Assembly: GCA_018266795.1 (NCBI GenBank)
Contig: JAFDZV010000013.1
Coordinates: forward strand, 1 to 64,000
Reading direction: 5' to 3'
From: Bacteroidota bacterium
GTDB taxonomy: Bacteria; Bacteroidota; Ignavibacteria; OLB7
Length of the DNA: 64,000 bases
A program made the position numbers and the translations under genes. Under the pieces are notes generated by a model, which saw nothing but the letters and a program-made list of their open reading frames with translations, ran no database searches and was not told the DNA's origin. Below, in pieces: positions 16,101 to 25,413 of this stretch (its first letter is position 1; each line of letters starts with the position of its first letter).

Positions 16101-16766
16101 ATGAAGCTTACTCGCTATGGATACGACGTCATCATCACGATGGCGATCGTCACGGTTGTCGTAACGCTAACCGCTCTGTTTGTCCCGGTCGTGTGGCTGA
16201 AGGCATTGTTGATAGCAATCGCCCTCTTCCTGGGATTGTTCACGGCCTACTTCTTTCGCGATCCGGAGCGGCGTATTCCGCCGGGGAGCGACGATGGGAA
16301 GACGGTTATCTCTCCTGCCGACGGGAAGGTTGTGGTTGTGGAGGACGTGATCGACAATGAATATCATCACGGCCCGGCACGGCAGATTTCGATATTCCTT
16401 TCGCCGCTGAACGTCCATGTGAACCGTCTCCCGATCTCTGGAACGGTAGACTACTACCAGTACGTTCATGGAAAGTATCTGGTAGCCTATCACGACAAGG
16501 CTTCCACGGACAACGAGCGAACGCATATCGGCGTTACCAACGGAAGTGTACGCATCCTCTTCAAGCAGATTGCAGGGGCCGTGGCACGCCGCATCGTCTG
16601 CACGATCGGCGTGGGCGATGCCGTCCGGATCGGCGAACGATTTGGAATGATCAAGTTCGGCAGCCGGATGGATCTGCTTGTCCCGATGGAGATGGAGATC
16701 CTGGTAACGGTTGGGGAGATGGTGGTTGCCGGCGAGACGGTTCTCTGCCGGAAGGTAGGCGGATAG
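16101..16766 (+). CDS. psd: Phosphatidylserine decarboxylase, short (archaeal-type) form
   Basis: A 221-residue PSD of the short class, which converts phosphatidylserine to phosphatidylethanolamine at the inner membrane. Two membrane helices lie at the N-terminus (about 9-52). The core has YFFRDPERRIP, SPADGKVV and IFLSPLNVHVNRLP. The self-cleavage site that makes the pyruvoyl group is FGSRMD, between Gly187 and Ser188. It lies 137 bases ahead of pssA, whose product makes its substrate, so the pair forms a phosphatidylethanolamine module. Confidence 0.95.
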   Translation: MKLTRYGYDVIITMAIVTVVVTLTALFVPVVWLKALLIAIALFLGLFTAYFFRDPERRIPPGSDDGKTVISPADGKVVVVEDVIDNEYHHGPARQISIFLSPLNVHVNRLPISGTVDYYQYVHGKYLVAYHDKASTDNERTHIGVTNGSVRILFKQIAGAVARRIVCTIGVGDAVRIGERFGMIKFGSRMDLLVPMEMEILVTVGEMVVAGETVLCRKVGG

Positions 16767-16903
16767 TCGCCATCGGTTGCCTGGGCTTCAGTGTAGGGAA
16801 GCGGGCATCTTCGTGAATCAAGGCTCCTGGCATCGGGTGCGGCACGGCCTGCCCTCAGAGGTTCGCACCGCGGCATAACGGGAGCCGTAACTGATCAACG
16901 CCT

Positions 16904-17680
16904 GTGCCGATTCGCGTGACGCGCTCGGTTATCCCGAGCCTGTTTACCAGCATGAATCTTTTCAGCGGCTTTTTTGCAATCGTGCAGGCCGCGCAGAAAG
17001 ACTATGTATCGGCCGGATGGCTGATCGTGCTGGCAGGCATATTCGATGCACTTGATGGCGCAATGGCGCGCCTCACGAATTCGAGCTCGGAGTTCGGAGT
17101 GGAACTCGATTCTCTGGCCGATGTGGTCAGCTTCGGCACCGCCCCTTCGTTCATCCTCTACGCCGCCTTCTTTCATGAATGGCGCACTGCAGGTGTGGTA
17201 ATAGCCTCGCTTCCGGCGCTCTGCGGCGCCCTGCGGCTGGCCCGCTTCAACGTGCAGCTGGTTGGGTTCGACAAGGATTACTTCCGCGGCCTCCCGATTC
17301 CATCGGCGGCACTGGTGCTGATGAGCTACCTGCTGTTCTATCATCTGCCGGAGACCGGGATCATATCGGCCGACGTGAAGCCGGTCCTCCTCACCGTCAT
17401 CACGCTTGCAGTCTCATTGTTGATGGTCAGCACGATACGCTACGAAACGCTTCCGAAGCCGAGCCCTCGCGCCATCAGAAGCGCTCCTCTCAAGTTCATC
17501 GTGATCTTCATCGGCATTGTGGCGTCCATCGTGACGCGCGGCAAGGCAATCTTTCCCTTCATGCTCCTCTACCTCGTCCTCGGTATCGTGCGCCAGTGCG
17601 TTCACATGTACCGGCATCGCTCAGGCGACGAGGAGGACGATACGGTTGAAGGCGAGGACGTGACGCCGTTCGACGTATAG
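16904..17680 (+). CDS. pssA: CDP-diacylglycerol-serine O-phosphatidyltransferase
   Basis: A 258-residue integral membrane enzyme that joins CDP-diacylglycerol and serine to give phosphatidylserine. The CDP-alcohol phosphotransferase signature is complete: Asp51-Gly52, Ala55-Arg56, Gly65, Asp69 and Asp73. Several membrane helices follow, and the C-terminus is acidic (GDEEDDTVEGED). Downstream of psd in the same direction. The RDD gene converges on it with only 12 bases between the stops. Confidence 0.95.
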   Translation: MPIRVTRSVIPSLFTSMNLFSGFFAIVQAAQKDYVSAGWLIVLAGIFDALDGAMARLTNSSSEFGVELDSLADVVSFGTAPSFILYAAFFHEWRTAGVVIASLPALCGALRLARFNVQLVGFDKDYFRGLPIPSAALVLMSYLLFYHLPETGIISADVKPVLLTVITLAVSLLMVSTIRYETLPKPSPRAIRSAPLKFIVIFIGIVASIVTRGKAIFPFMLLYLVLGIVRQCVHMYRHRSGDEEDDTVEGEDVTPFDV

Positions 17681-17692
17681 CAGCTCCCGCGA

Positions 17693-18427
17693 CTACACGC
17701 GCCCGGCATAGAAGTTGTAGTCCTTCACCACGGTGCGCAGAAACTTGAGCGCCGGTAGATCGGTGCTCACCTCCATCACTTCCTTCACCTTCCGGGCCAG
17801 CGTGCCCAGCACCACCGGGTTGCCCGCGCGCTCGCGCGAGGTGATTACCTCCTTGATGATGGCGATGTCGCGATCGTTCAGCAGAGATACGTTCTCGAAG
17901 GTGGGCTGGTAATCATCGTCCACCTTGGCAAAGATCGTCTGCGACAGCATCACCGCGCGCTTCACCTTGACCACTGTGGTGCCGGCAGCGATATCGCCGA
18001 CACGCTGTCCCTGACGGGTGATCATGCACGATGCCAGAGCAATTGCACCGAAAAACGTGCGGACCTCCACCAGGCCGACCAACCAGCGTATCAGATACGC
18101 AGAGAGCGTAGCTTGGCCGCCGTCCAGCCGAACCACCTTGATCTGCATCGCCTTCTTCCCTACCGACTGGCCGTCCATGAAAACCTCGCAGAGAAGCGGA
18201 TAGAGAAACATCAAGAGGTAGAGAAGTATCAGAATAACGACAGCCACCGTACCGAGCCCTTCGTCGCTCAGGCGGCGTCCAAGCAGCGGCAGCACGACGT
18301 AGCCGATGACCATCATGTAGCCGGTGAGAACGAGCATGTCGATCACACCGGCAGCAATACGATCGCCAACGGTGGCGATATCGTATTCGATGTCGACGTT
18401 CTGGCTGGTCTGGATTTGTACTTTCAT
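17693..18427 (-). CDS. RDD family membrane protein
   Basis: A 244-residue protein. The RDD domain occupies about residues 18-165: GDRIAAGVIDMLV begins the first helix, and the family motif block CEVFMDGQSVGKKAMQIKVV lies before the third. The last 80 residues are soluble and probably cytoplasmic. RDD proteins are small membrane proteins, a few of which affect ion transport. It is divergent from the SpoIIM-led operon (196-base spacer); RDD and SpoIIM-type genes are often found next to MoxR/DUF58 genes, so a shared role is likely. Confidence 0.88.
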   Translation of the reverse strand: MKVQIQTSQNVDIEYDIATVGDRIAAGVIDMLVLTGYMMVIGYVVLPLLGRRLSDEGLGTVAVVILILLYLLMFLYPLLCEVFMDGQSVGKKAMQIKVVRLDGGQATLSAYLIRWLVGLVEVRTFFGAIALASCMITRQGQRVGDIAAGTTVVKVKRAVMLSQTIFAKVDDDYQPTFENVSLLNDRDIAIIKEVITSRERAGNPVVLGTLARKVKEVMEVSTDLPALKFLRTVVKDYNFYAGRV

Positions 18428-18622
18428 CGTTTTCGCCTATGTTCGCTCCGATCAGTTCGTGGCCCCACCGCGTCGGCATGCCACATATGCCCGCCGGAAC
18501 GCTGCCGCAAACATGCAAATTTCGTCGTAGTACGCAAGCCCGCCGCACTACCCGGCTATCGGTGCCATGCATGGCCCCACACTGCTGTCCGTTCGATCAT
18601 AGTCGCCCGAGATGTCAAGCTC

Positions 18623-19621
18623 ATGAGAGAGGCAACGTTCCTTCGCCAGAATGCACAACGTTGGAAGCAGTTCGAGGAGTTGCTCGCCACCAGGAAGAGC
18701 GCAAACCCGGACCAGCTGGCCGACCTGTTCATTCAACTGACGGACGATCTCTCCTACGCGCGAACGCACTACCCGCAGAGCAACACGACGAGTTATCTGA
18801 ACGGGCTCACGAGCAAGGTTCATCAGGCGATCTACCGCAATCGTAAGGAACGGGGCAGCCGGTTCGTTACGTTCTGGCGCAGGGAGCTTCCGGAAATCAT
18901 GATACATGCCCGCCGCGAACTGATCTATGCGGTGGTGATCTTCGGCATCAGCATTGTGATCGGCGTATTCTCCACGGCGAACGACACGAACTTCGCCCGG
19001 CTGATCCTCGGCGACGGATATGTCAGCATGACGATCGACAACATCAAGAACGGGAAGCCGATGGGGGTGTACGACAGGGAAGACGGAACGCACATGTTCA
19101 TGGCGATCACCACGAACAATGTGAAGGTCTCCTTCTACGCATTCGCCTCCGGGATCGTTCTGGGCATTTTCACCGCCTATATCCTTTTCTACAATGGCGT
19201 GATGATCGGTGTGTTCCACACGCTGCTGTATCAGTACGACGTGAGCCTCGAGAATCAGCTCTCGGTGTGGATCCACGGAACGCTGGAGATCTCCGCAATC
19301 GTCATCGCGGGAGCAGCGGGCCTGGTGATAGGACGAAGCATACTGTTCCCCAAGACATATTCCCGCAAGGATTCGCTCCAGCGCGGCGCACGCATCGGAG
19401 TGAAGATGGTGATCGGACTGGTACCGATCTTCATCACGGCAGGCTTTCTGGAGTCGTTCGTAACACGATATGCCGAAATGCCCGTTGCCGTGAAGCTGTT
19501 GATCATCGGGATCTCCGCCACATTCATCGTGTGGTATTTCGTTGTCTATCCGTTCATCCTCGAGAGAAGGATTGCTGCCGATGCTGCCGATTCAATATCT
19601 GGAACTCCGCAAGTCGCGTAA
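18623..19621 (+). CDS. SpoIIM (DUF95) family membrane protein
   Basis: A 332-residue protein with a soluble N-terminal part (about 1-95) and five or six membrane helices. The start ATG at 18623 is preferred to the longer open frame, which begins inside the divergent RDD gene and has no sensible N-terminus. Family features are the ARRELIYAVVIFGISIVIG helix, ITTNNVKVSFYAFASGIVLG and the WIHGTLEISAIVIAGAAGL block. In Bacillus, SpoIIM works with a peptidoglycan-remodelling complex in sporulation, but this homologue occurs in many non-sporulating bacteria. It overlaps the next gene by 41 bases. Confidence 0.88.
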   Translation: MREATFLRQNAQRWKQFEELLATRKSANPDQLADLFIQLTDDLSYARTHYPQSNTTSYLNGLTSKVHQAIYRNRKERGSRFVTFWRRELPEIMIHARRELIYAVVIFGISIVIGVFSTANDTNFARLILGDGYVSMTIDNIKNGKPMGVYDREDGTHMFMAITTNNVKVSFYAFASGIVLGIFTAYILFYNGVMIGVFHTLLYQYDVSLENQLSVWIHGTLEISAIVIAGAAGLVIGRSILFPKTYSRKDSLQRGARIGVKMVIGLVPIFITAGFLESFVTRYAEMPVAVKLLIIGISATFIVWYFVVYPFILERRIAADAADSISGTPQVA

Positions 19622-20507
19622 GCTTGGTGAGGTGCTCAACCTCACGTTTCAATATCTGAGAGAGAATTCGCGCACGTTGATCAAGAGCCTGCTCTACATT
19701 GCGGGACCGTCGATTCTGCTCACCGGTGCGCTCTCCGGCACGTATCTGTTCGGCATCTCCTCGGCTCTGGGCCTGCGGACCATCGTGAGCCCGTTCGTTG
19801 GGATGGTACTCGGAATCGTTCTCGGTTTGATCACGAGCATGCTCGTTCAGGGAATCACGAACCAGCATGTGCGGCTGTACCTCGAACGCAACGGCGGCGA
19901 AATAACGGTAGACGACATCTGGAGGGCCATCAAGAGTGACTTCGGGCGCATGTTCGCCATCAACCTCTGTGTTGGACTCGTGGTTGGCCTGGCGTTCTTT
20001 CTCTACGCGATCGCGCTCGCGGCTAGCGATCCCGGCATACGATTTCTCGCATTCGTGGTGGTCATGTGCCCGTTGATCTATATCTCCGTACCGCTCGCAT
20101 TCACGATCCCTGCAAGCATCCAGGAACGTCTGAGCGTATCGGAATCGTTCGCCCGCGGCTTCGCACTGGTTCGAAAGAACTGGTGGAACTGCCTGGGGGT
20201 CGCGGCGGCGCTCGGCGGCGTCGGCTTCGTGATCTCCATGGTATTCCTGGTGCCGATGCTGATGCTGATCGCGCTCTCCGACATATTCAACGGAACAACG
20301 GACCCGGAGCGTTTCTCGGTGCTCTACGCCGTCTGCGCTATCCTTGCCATGACTCTCAGCTATCTGGTCTCACTGCTCCCGACGCTGGGCGTGGTGCTGC
20401 AGTATCATAATCTTGTGGAGAAGATGGACGCGGTCGGCATCCTCGCCCGCATCGCCACCATCGGCAGGCAGGACAACGAGCCGGAGCATCACTCCTTTCT
20501 TTCGTGA
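19581..20507 (+). CDS. Multi-spanning membrane protein in MoxR/DUF58 operon
   Basis: A 308-residue protein with about six hydrophobic segments. The ATG at 19581 is chosen because the product then begins MLPIQYLELRKSRKLGEVLN, a short amphipathic lead before the first helix. The layout (SFARGFALVRKNWWNCLGV, then two helices) resembles the membrane domain seen in glycerophosphodiesterase-linked and DUF975-like proteins, but I cannot name a family firmly. It overlaps the SpoIIM-like gene and lies 31 bases before the DUF4129 gene. Confidence 0.8.
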   Translation: MLPIQYLELRKSRKLGEVLNLTFQYLRENSRTLIKSLLYIAGPSILLTGALSGTYLFGISSALGLRTIVSPFVGMVLGIVLGLITSMLVQGITNQHVRLYLERNGGEITVDDIWRAIKSDFGRMFAINLCVGLVVGLAFFLYAIALAASDPGIRFLAFVVVMCPLIYISVPLAFTIPASIQERLSVSESFARGFALVRKNWWNCLGVAAALGGVGFVISMVFLVPMLMLIALSDIFNGTTDPERFSVLYAVCAILAMTLSYLVSLLPTLGVVLQYHNLVEKMDAVGILARIATIGRQDNEPEHHSFLS

Positions 20508-20538
20508 ACCCGATCACGTGACGCACCCGAACGTTCAT

Positions 20539-21390
20539 ATGGATCTGTTCCGCACGGGACCTGCTGCCGCGCAACGCGCCGCGCACCGGGCGGCGCAACG
20601 AATGCGGCGACGCCCGGTACTGCCGGCCCTGCTGTGCGCGGCGTGCCTGTTGGTCCTGCCGCGCACAATGGCTGCGCAGGATACGGGCACGCATGCCGTA
20701 ACCGACACCGTGCCCGTGGTTCAGAAGCAGCCGTCGCACGAGCACCTCATGTTCGATACCTCAAGGGTCACGATCAGGCGCCCGTCGGAGGCGACGATGG
20801 AGAACTATCGCAGGGACGGAGACTTCGCGTACGATCGTACGGAGCAGAAGGCGCCGGAGTCGCTGCTCGAGCGTATTCTCAAGTGGATCTTCGGAGGCGG
20901 GATCGATCGCGCAGCCGGAGTATCCACCGGCACGTTCACCAGGACGCTCGCATGGATTCTGGGGCTGACTGCGCTGGCATATGCAATACTGAAGATCACG
21001 AACACCGATCTGCGGGCCATCTTCCGACGCAAGCCGCTGGCGGCCGTCGGGCCGATCATCGAGGCCGGCGAGGACATCCATGAGATGAGCTTCGATCAGC
21101 TGATTGCCGAAGCATTGGCGAAGAACGATTTCCGGCGTGCGGTGCGCCTGAACTATCTGAAGCAGATTCGTGCACTCTCCGATCGGTCGCTGATACAGTG
21201 GAGAATCGACAAGACGAACCGGCAATATCTGTTCGAGCTCTCCGCCGCCGATGTTCGCAAATCGTTCGGCGATATCACGCGCCTGTTCGAGTATGTGTGG
21301 TACGGCGATGCGCCCGTCAACGAGCAATTGTACCGGCGTCTGAGCCCGAGGTTCGATGCATTCCATAGCATGCTCGGGGGGACGCCGTGA
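20539..21390 (+). CDS. DUF4129 domain protein
   Basis: A 283-residue membrane protein. It has an N-terminal hydrophobic/signal segment (LPALLCAACLLVLPRTMAAQ), an extracytoplasmic part, one membrane helix (about 138-160) and a cytoplasmic C-terminal DUF4129 domain with NYLKQIRALSDRSLIQWRID, TNRQYLFEL and FEYVWYGD. DUF4129 is typical of MoxR/DUF58 clusters and is often linked to transglutaminase-like proteins. The start is uncertain: a GTG at 20518 is in frame. The stop overlaps the GTG start of the next gene (GTGA). Confidence 0.82.
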   Translation: MDLFRTGPAAAQRAAHRAAQRMRRRPVLPALLCAACLLVLPRTMAAQDTGTHAVTDTVPVVQKQPSHEHLMFDTSRVTIRRPSEATMENYRRDGDFAYDRTEQKAPESLLERILKWIFGGGIDRAAGVSTGTFTRTLAWILGLTALAYAILKITNTDLRAIFRRKPLAAVGPIIEAGEDIHEMSFDQLIAEALAKNDFRRAVRLNYLKQIRALSDRSLIQWRIDKTNRQYLFELSAADVRKSFGDITRLFEYVWYGDAPVNEQLYRRLSPRFDAFHSMLGGTP

Positions 21391-22562
21391 AGCGTCCGAA
21401 CAAGTTCGCAATCGTTCTCGTGCTGGTGTTCGCCGCAGTGGTAGCCCTGCAGGTAACCGCGCCGAAGGAGGTGAACTGGTCCCCCAGCTTCATTCGCACG
21501 GACAAGAATCCGTACGGGTGTTATGTATTGCACGATATTCTGGGCGCGATGTTCCCCGGACAGAAGATCGAGACGATGGAGCTTCCGCTCTACACCACGT
21601 TGGACGAGAACCGCTCCGGGCCGTGCATCATCATCAATCGGGAGTTCGATCCGGACTCCTACGACATCGGGGCCATGCTCCGCTTTGTAGAACGCGGGAA
21701 CACGGTGTTCATAGCGGCCGATGACTTCGGAAGCGCCATCAGCGACACGCTGAACGTGCACAGCACATCCTCATTCAGCGGTGCGTCGGACTCCACGGAG
21801 CTGAACCTGGCCAATCCGGCACTCCACAGAACGAAGGCGTATCGCTACAAGCCGATGACTGTGGACTATTACTTCGCGTCGTTCGACACTGCCAAGGCAA
21901 CAGTGCTCGGCACCGCCGGAAGCACGAAGCCGAACTTCATCCGTCTGCATCGCGGCCTCGGAACCATCTATCTCAGCACGGCACCCTATGCGTTCACGAA
22001 CTACAATCTGACGGACCGGATCAACTTCAGATACGCCACGGATGCGCTCTCCTATCTTCCGCAGACAGGCGCAGTAAACTGGGACGAGTATTACAAGGTC
22101 GGCCGGGAACTGGTGGAATCGCCGATGCGCTATGTGTTGTCGGTGGAGGCGTTGCGCTGGGCGCTCTACGTTCTGCTTGGCGGCGTGACGCTCTTCGTGA
22201 TCTTCATGGGCCGCCGGCGGCAGCGCATCATACCGATCATCAAGCCGCTTCCGAACACGACATTGGAGTTCGTGGAGACCGTGGGGCAATTGTACTATCA
22301 GCACGGCGATCATGCCAACCTGGCCGAGAAGAAGATCACCTACTTCCTGGAGTATATCCGCTCCACATTCGGTGTGAACACGGGCGAGCGGAACGACGAG
22401 CTGTACCGCACGGTGGCGGCGCGCTCCGGCGTGGAGCAGGAGAAGGTGAGCAGTCTGTTCGCCTATATCGACCGAGTCCGAGGCACGACGAAGCTGAGCG
22501 AGGCCGATCTGCTGGAGCTGAGCAAGCGCATCGAGGCATTTCAGGGGGCAAGCCTCCGCTGA
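21387..22562 (+). CDS. DUF4350 domain protein
   Basis: A 391-residue protein with a GTG start overlapping the previous stop. It is anchored by an N-terminal helix (about 7-22) and a second helix near residues 255-275. Between them is an extracytoplasmic DUF4350 domain: TDKNPYGCYVLHDILGAMFP, then a Rossmann-like stretch with VERGNTVFIAADDFG. The C-terminal soluble part (about 280-391) is helical. DUF4350 proteins commonly precede MoxR and DUF58 genes, as here. Function unknown. Confidence 0.83.
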   Translation: MKRPNKFAIVLVLVFAAVVALQVTAPKEVNWSPSFIRTDKNPYGCYVLHDILGAMFPGQKIETMELPLYTTLDENRSGPCIIINREFDPDSYDIGAMLRFVERGNTVFIAADDFGSAISDTLNVHSTSSFSGASDSTELNLANPALHRTKAYRYKPMTVDYYFASFDTAKATVLGTAGSTKPNFIRLHRGLGTIYLSTAPYAFTNYNLTDRINFRYATDALSYLPQTGAVNWDEYYKVGRELVESPMRYVLSVEALRWALYVLLGGVTLFVIFMGRRRQRIIPIIKPLPNTTLEFVETVGQLYYQHGDHANLAEKKITYFLEYIRSTFGVNTGERNDELYRTVAARSGVEQEKVSSLFAYIDRVRGTTKLSEADLLELSKRIEAFQGASLR

Positions 22563-22721
22563 GAGGGACGGCGGTGCACCTCACGCATCGGCGCGGCCCC
22601 GTTGAACGAACAGATCGCACTGCCGGCACGGGCGCGCACGCGGCATGGCCATGCCGCACGGGCCGGTGAGCATCGGCAACCAAGAGCATAAACGAACCGG
22701 ACGATCAACCAGACTTGCATT

Positions 22722-23702
22722 ATGGAAACAGAGCCATTCTTCCAATCGCGTGTGGACTTCGGGCATCTGAGCGATGCGCTCGAGCAGCTTCGAACCGAGG
22801 TCGGCAAGATCGTGGTGGGTCAGCAGGAGATGCTGGAGCTGATCATCGCAGCCCTGCTCTCGGACGGACACGTACTGCTCGAGGGTGTACCGGGCATCGC
22901 AAAGACGCTTACCGCCAAGCTCGTGGCGCGCACGCTGGCGGTGGACTTCTCGCGCATCCAGTTCACACCGGACCTGATGCCGTCCGACATTGTCGGCACG
23001 TCGATCTTCAACACGAAGTCGTCGGAGTTCGAGTTCAAGCGCGGCCCGGTGTTCAGCAATGTGGTGCTGATCGACGAGATCAACCGCGCACCGGCCAAGA
23101 CTCAGGCGGCGCTCTTCGAGGTGATGGAGGAACGACAGGTGACCGTGGATGGCACCACGTATCCGATGACGCAACCGTTCGTGGTGCTGGCAACACAGAA
23201 TCCGATCGACCAGGAGGGAACGTACCGCCTTCCGGAGGCGCAGCTGGATCGGTTCATGTTCAAGATCGAGGTGAGTTATCCCTCGCTGGATGAGGAAACG
23301 CGCATACTGATGCAGGCGCACGCACGCCGCGAAGCCAACGACCCAACGGTGGTACAGCCGGTTCTATCGGCAGAGGCGGTTGCCACGTATCGTGCGCGCG
23401 TGCGCGCCGTGCATTGCGACGACCCGCTGCTTCGCTACATCGCACAGATCGTGGAGGCTACGCGCAACAACAGCGCGCTCTATCTAGGCGCATCTCCGCG
23501 CGCGTCGCTGGCGATCATGATCGGCGCAAAGGCATTCGCGGCGATGGCCGGACGCGACTTCGTTACGCCTGACGACATCAGGCGGGTGGTGACTCCCGTT
23601 CTGCAGCATCGAATCCTGCTTACGCCGGAGCGCGAGATGGAGGGGGTTGCCCCCAAGGACGTGATCAAGCAGATCGTTGAAAAGATCGAGGTGCCACGGT
23701 AA
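22722..23702 (+). CDS. MoxR-family AAA+ ATPase
   Basis: A 326-residue cytoplasmic ATPase. Walker A is EGVPGIAKT (about residues 51-59), Walker B is VVLIDEINRAPAKTQAALFEVMEE, and sensor-1 is in VVLATQNPIDQEGTYRLPEAQ. The C-terminal lid domain ends near ISRDFV-type blocks (DFVTPDDIRRVV). MoxR ATPases act as chaperones that activate or assemble partner enzymes, usually together with a DUF58 or VWA protein; the DUF58 gene begins 5 bases later. It is separated from the DUF4350 gene by 159 bases. Confidence 0.95.
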   Translation: METEPFFQSRVDFGHLSDALEQLRTEVGKIVVGQQEMLELIIAALLSDGHVLLEGVPGIAKTLTAKLVARTLAVDFSRIQFTPDLMPSDIVGTSIFNTKSSEFEFKRGPVFSNVVLIDEINRAPAKTQAALFEVMEERQVTVDGTTYPMTQPFVVLATQNPIDQEGTYRLPEAQLDRFMFKIEVSYPSLDEETRILMQAHARREANDPTVVQPVLSAEAVATYRARVRAVHCDDPLLRYIAQIVEATRNNSALYLGASPRASLAIMIGAKAFAAMAGRDFVTPDDIRRVVTPVLQHRILLTPEREMEGVAPKDVIKQIVEKIEVPR

Positions 23703-23707
23703 GCCGC

Positions 23708-25030
23708 ATGAAAAGCTTCTACCTGGACAGGCGATTCTTCGTTGCGGCAGGGCTGCTGGTTGCGCTCTTCCTGTTTGCGTTCAGCGCATCGTTCCTGTTG
23801 CTCTATGCACAGATCGGGCTGATATCGCTCGGTGCGCTTACCCTCCTTGACGCGCTTATCCTGTTTCGGACGCGTGACGGCATGCGGGCCGAACGCGTGG
23901 CTGCCGAACGCCTTTCCAACGGTGACTACAATCCGGTCTCGATCGTGGTCGAGAATCGCTATCCGATGCCGATACGCGCGGCGGTGATCGACGAAATCCC
24001 CTTTCAGTTTCAGAAGCGTGATCTCGAGATCGATATAAGCCTCGGCTCCGGCAAATCCACACGGGTGGAGTACTCTCTCCGTCCGGTGGAGCGCGGAGAG
24101 TATCGCTTCGGCGCGGTGAACGTGTTTGCCGCGTCTCCGCTCGGCCTGATACGCCGCCGCTATCGATTCGCGGCCGATCAGATGGTCCCGGTCTATCCCT
24201 CCTATCTGCAGATGCGGCGCTATGAGCTGCTGGCCATCTCCAATCGCCTGAGCGAGGTCGGCATCAAGCGTATCCGGAGAGTGGGGCATACGATGGAGTT
24301 CGATCAGATCCGCGAGTACGTACAGGGGGACGACTACCGCACGGTGAACTGGAAGGCTACCGCGCGCGCCTCCAAGCTGATGATCAATCAGTTCCAGGAT
24401 GAGAAGGCACAGCAGGTGTACAGCGTCATCGACAAGGGGCGCGTGATGAAGATGCCGTTCGAGGGTATGTCGCTGCTGGACTATTCGATCAACACGAGCC
24501 TGGTTATCAGCAACATCTCACTGGTGAAGGGGGACAAGGCGGGGCTGATCACGTTCTCCGACAAGCTGGGCACCATGCTCGCGGCAGACCGCAGGCGCGC
24601 CCAGATGCAGAAGGTTCTGGAGGTTCTCTACAACCAGAAGACGAACTTTCACGAGTCCAGCTTCGAGTCGCTGTACGGAAACATCAGGCAACGGCTTACC
24701 ACGCGCAGCCTTCTATTCCTGTACACCAACTTCGAGACGCTCTCCTCCCTCACGCGGCAGCTTCCATATCTGCGAGCGATAGCGCGCGATCATCTGCTCG
24801 TGGTTGTCTTCTTCGAGAACACCGAAATGAAGGAGCTGCTGGCATCCGTTCCGGGCAACACCGAGGAGGTATATCTGAAAACGATCGCAGAGAAATTTGC
24901 GTTCGAAAAGAAATTGATCGTCAAGGAGTTGCAGCGGTATGGAATCACCTCCATCCTGACAACGCCGAGCGGTTTGACCGTAAGCACTATCAATAAGTAC
25001 CTCGAGATCAAGGCACGCCGGCTAATTTGA
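23708..25030 (+). CDS. DUF58 domain protein
   Basis: A 440-residue protein with two N-terminal membrane helices (about 10-55), a beta-sandwich extracytoplasmic segment and the conserved DUF58 region. The hallmark block is FDQIREYVQGDDYRTVNWKA followed by a VWA-like fold (VYSVIDKGRVM, LVKGDKAGLITFSDK). DUF58 proteins are the usual partner of MoxR ATPases. It is the last gene of this operon. The normal MIDAS motif of VWA domains is degenerate (DKGR). Confidence 0.9.
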   Translation: MKSFYLDRRFFVAAGLLVALFLFAFSASFLLLYAQIGLISLGALTLLDALILFRTRDGMRAERVAAERLSNGDYNPVSIVVENRYPMPIRAAVIDEIPFQFQKRDLEIDISLGSGKSTRVEYSLRPVERGEYRFGAVNVFAASPLGLIRRRYRFAADQMVPVYPSYLQMRRYELLAISNRLSEVGIKRIRRVGHTMEFDQIREYVQGDDYRTVNWKATARASKLMINQFQDEKAQQVYSVIDKGRVMKMPFEGMSLLDYSINTSLVISNISLVKGDKAGLITFSDKLGTMLAADRRRAQMQKVLEVLYNQKTNFHESSFESLYGNIRQRLTTRSLLFLYTNFETLSSLTRQLPYLRAIARDHLLVVVFFENTEMKELLASVPGNTEEVYLKTIAEKFAFEKKLIVKELQRYGITSILTTPSGLTVSTINKYLEIKARRLI

Positions 25031-25413
25031 TCCACTGCCGCATCGCCGTCGATCGGGCCTTCATACGAACACCATGCGCACAATTGCGAACATTCCCATA
25101 TGGTAATGCTCGAATTCTGCATAGAATCGGGCAGCCGTTACGACTCGTCGCATCTCCGCCGCTAGGTAGAACAATCTTTCCGCGATATATTTGCCGCGCA
25201 TTAGTCGAGCAAAAATTTGGGGGCTCGACCGAACCCGGCACGCCGTGCAACATAGTCCTTCGTTGCATGTGCAAATGAACACCGCACCAGCGTCCGCGAT
25301 AACCTGGGGTGTTCTGCGTGCAGATTGCCTTCCCTCCATGCTGGCAATCCATTCACAATCCGGGGTCCAGACCGAAGCTGTGTGGCGCAGCTTCGCTACT
25401 GCCGTTTGATGCA
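25031..25413. other. Intergenic region upstream of the PorE-like gene
   Basis: No gene or strong hairpin is visible in this 383-base spacer. TATATTTG at 25186-25193 fits the Bacteroidota -7 consensus (TAnnTTTG), but there is no clear partner box and the start codon is 220 bases further on. Confidence 0.4.

Noticed and set aside
18113-18622. 170-codon N-terminal extension of the SpoIIM-like protein
   Set aside because: It overlaps the divergent RDD gene in antisense and lacks hydrophobic or family content; the ATG at 18623 gives the normal start.
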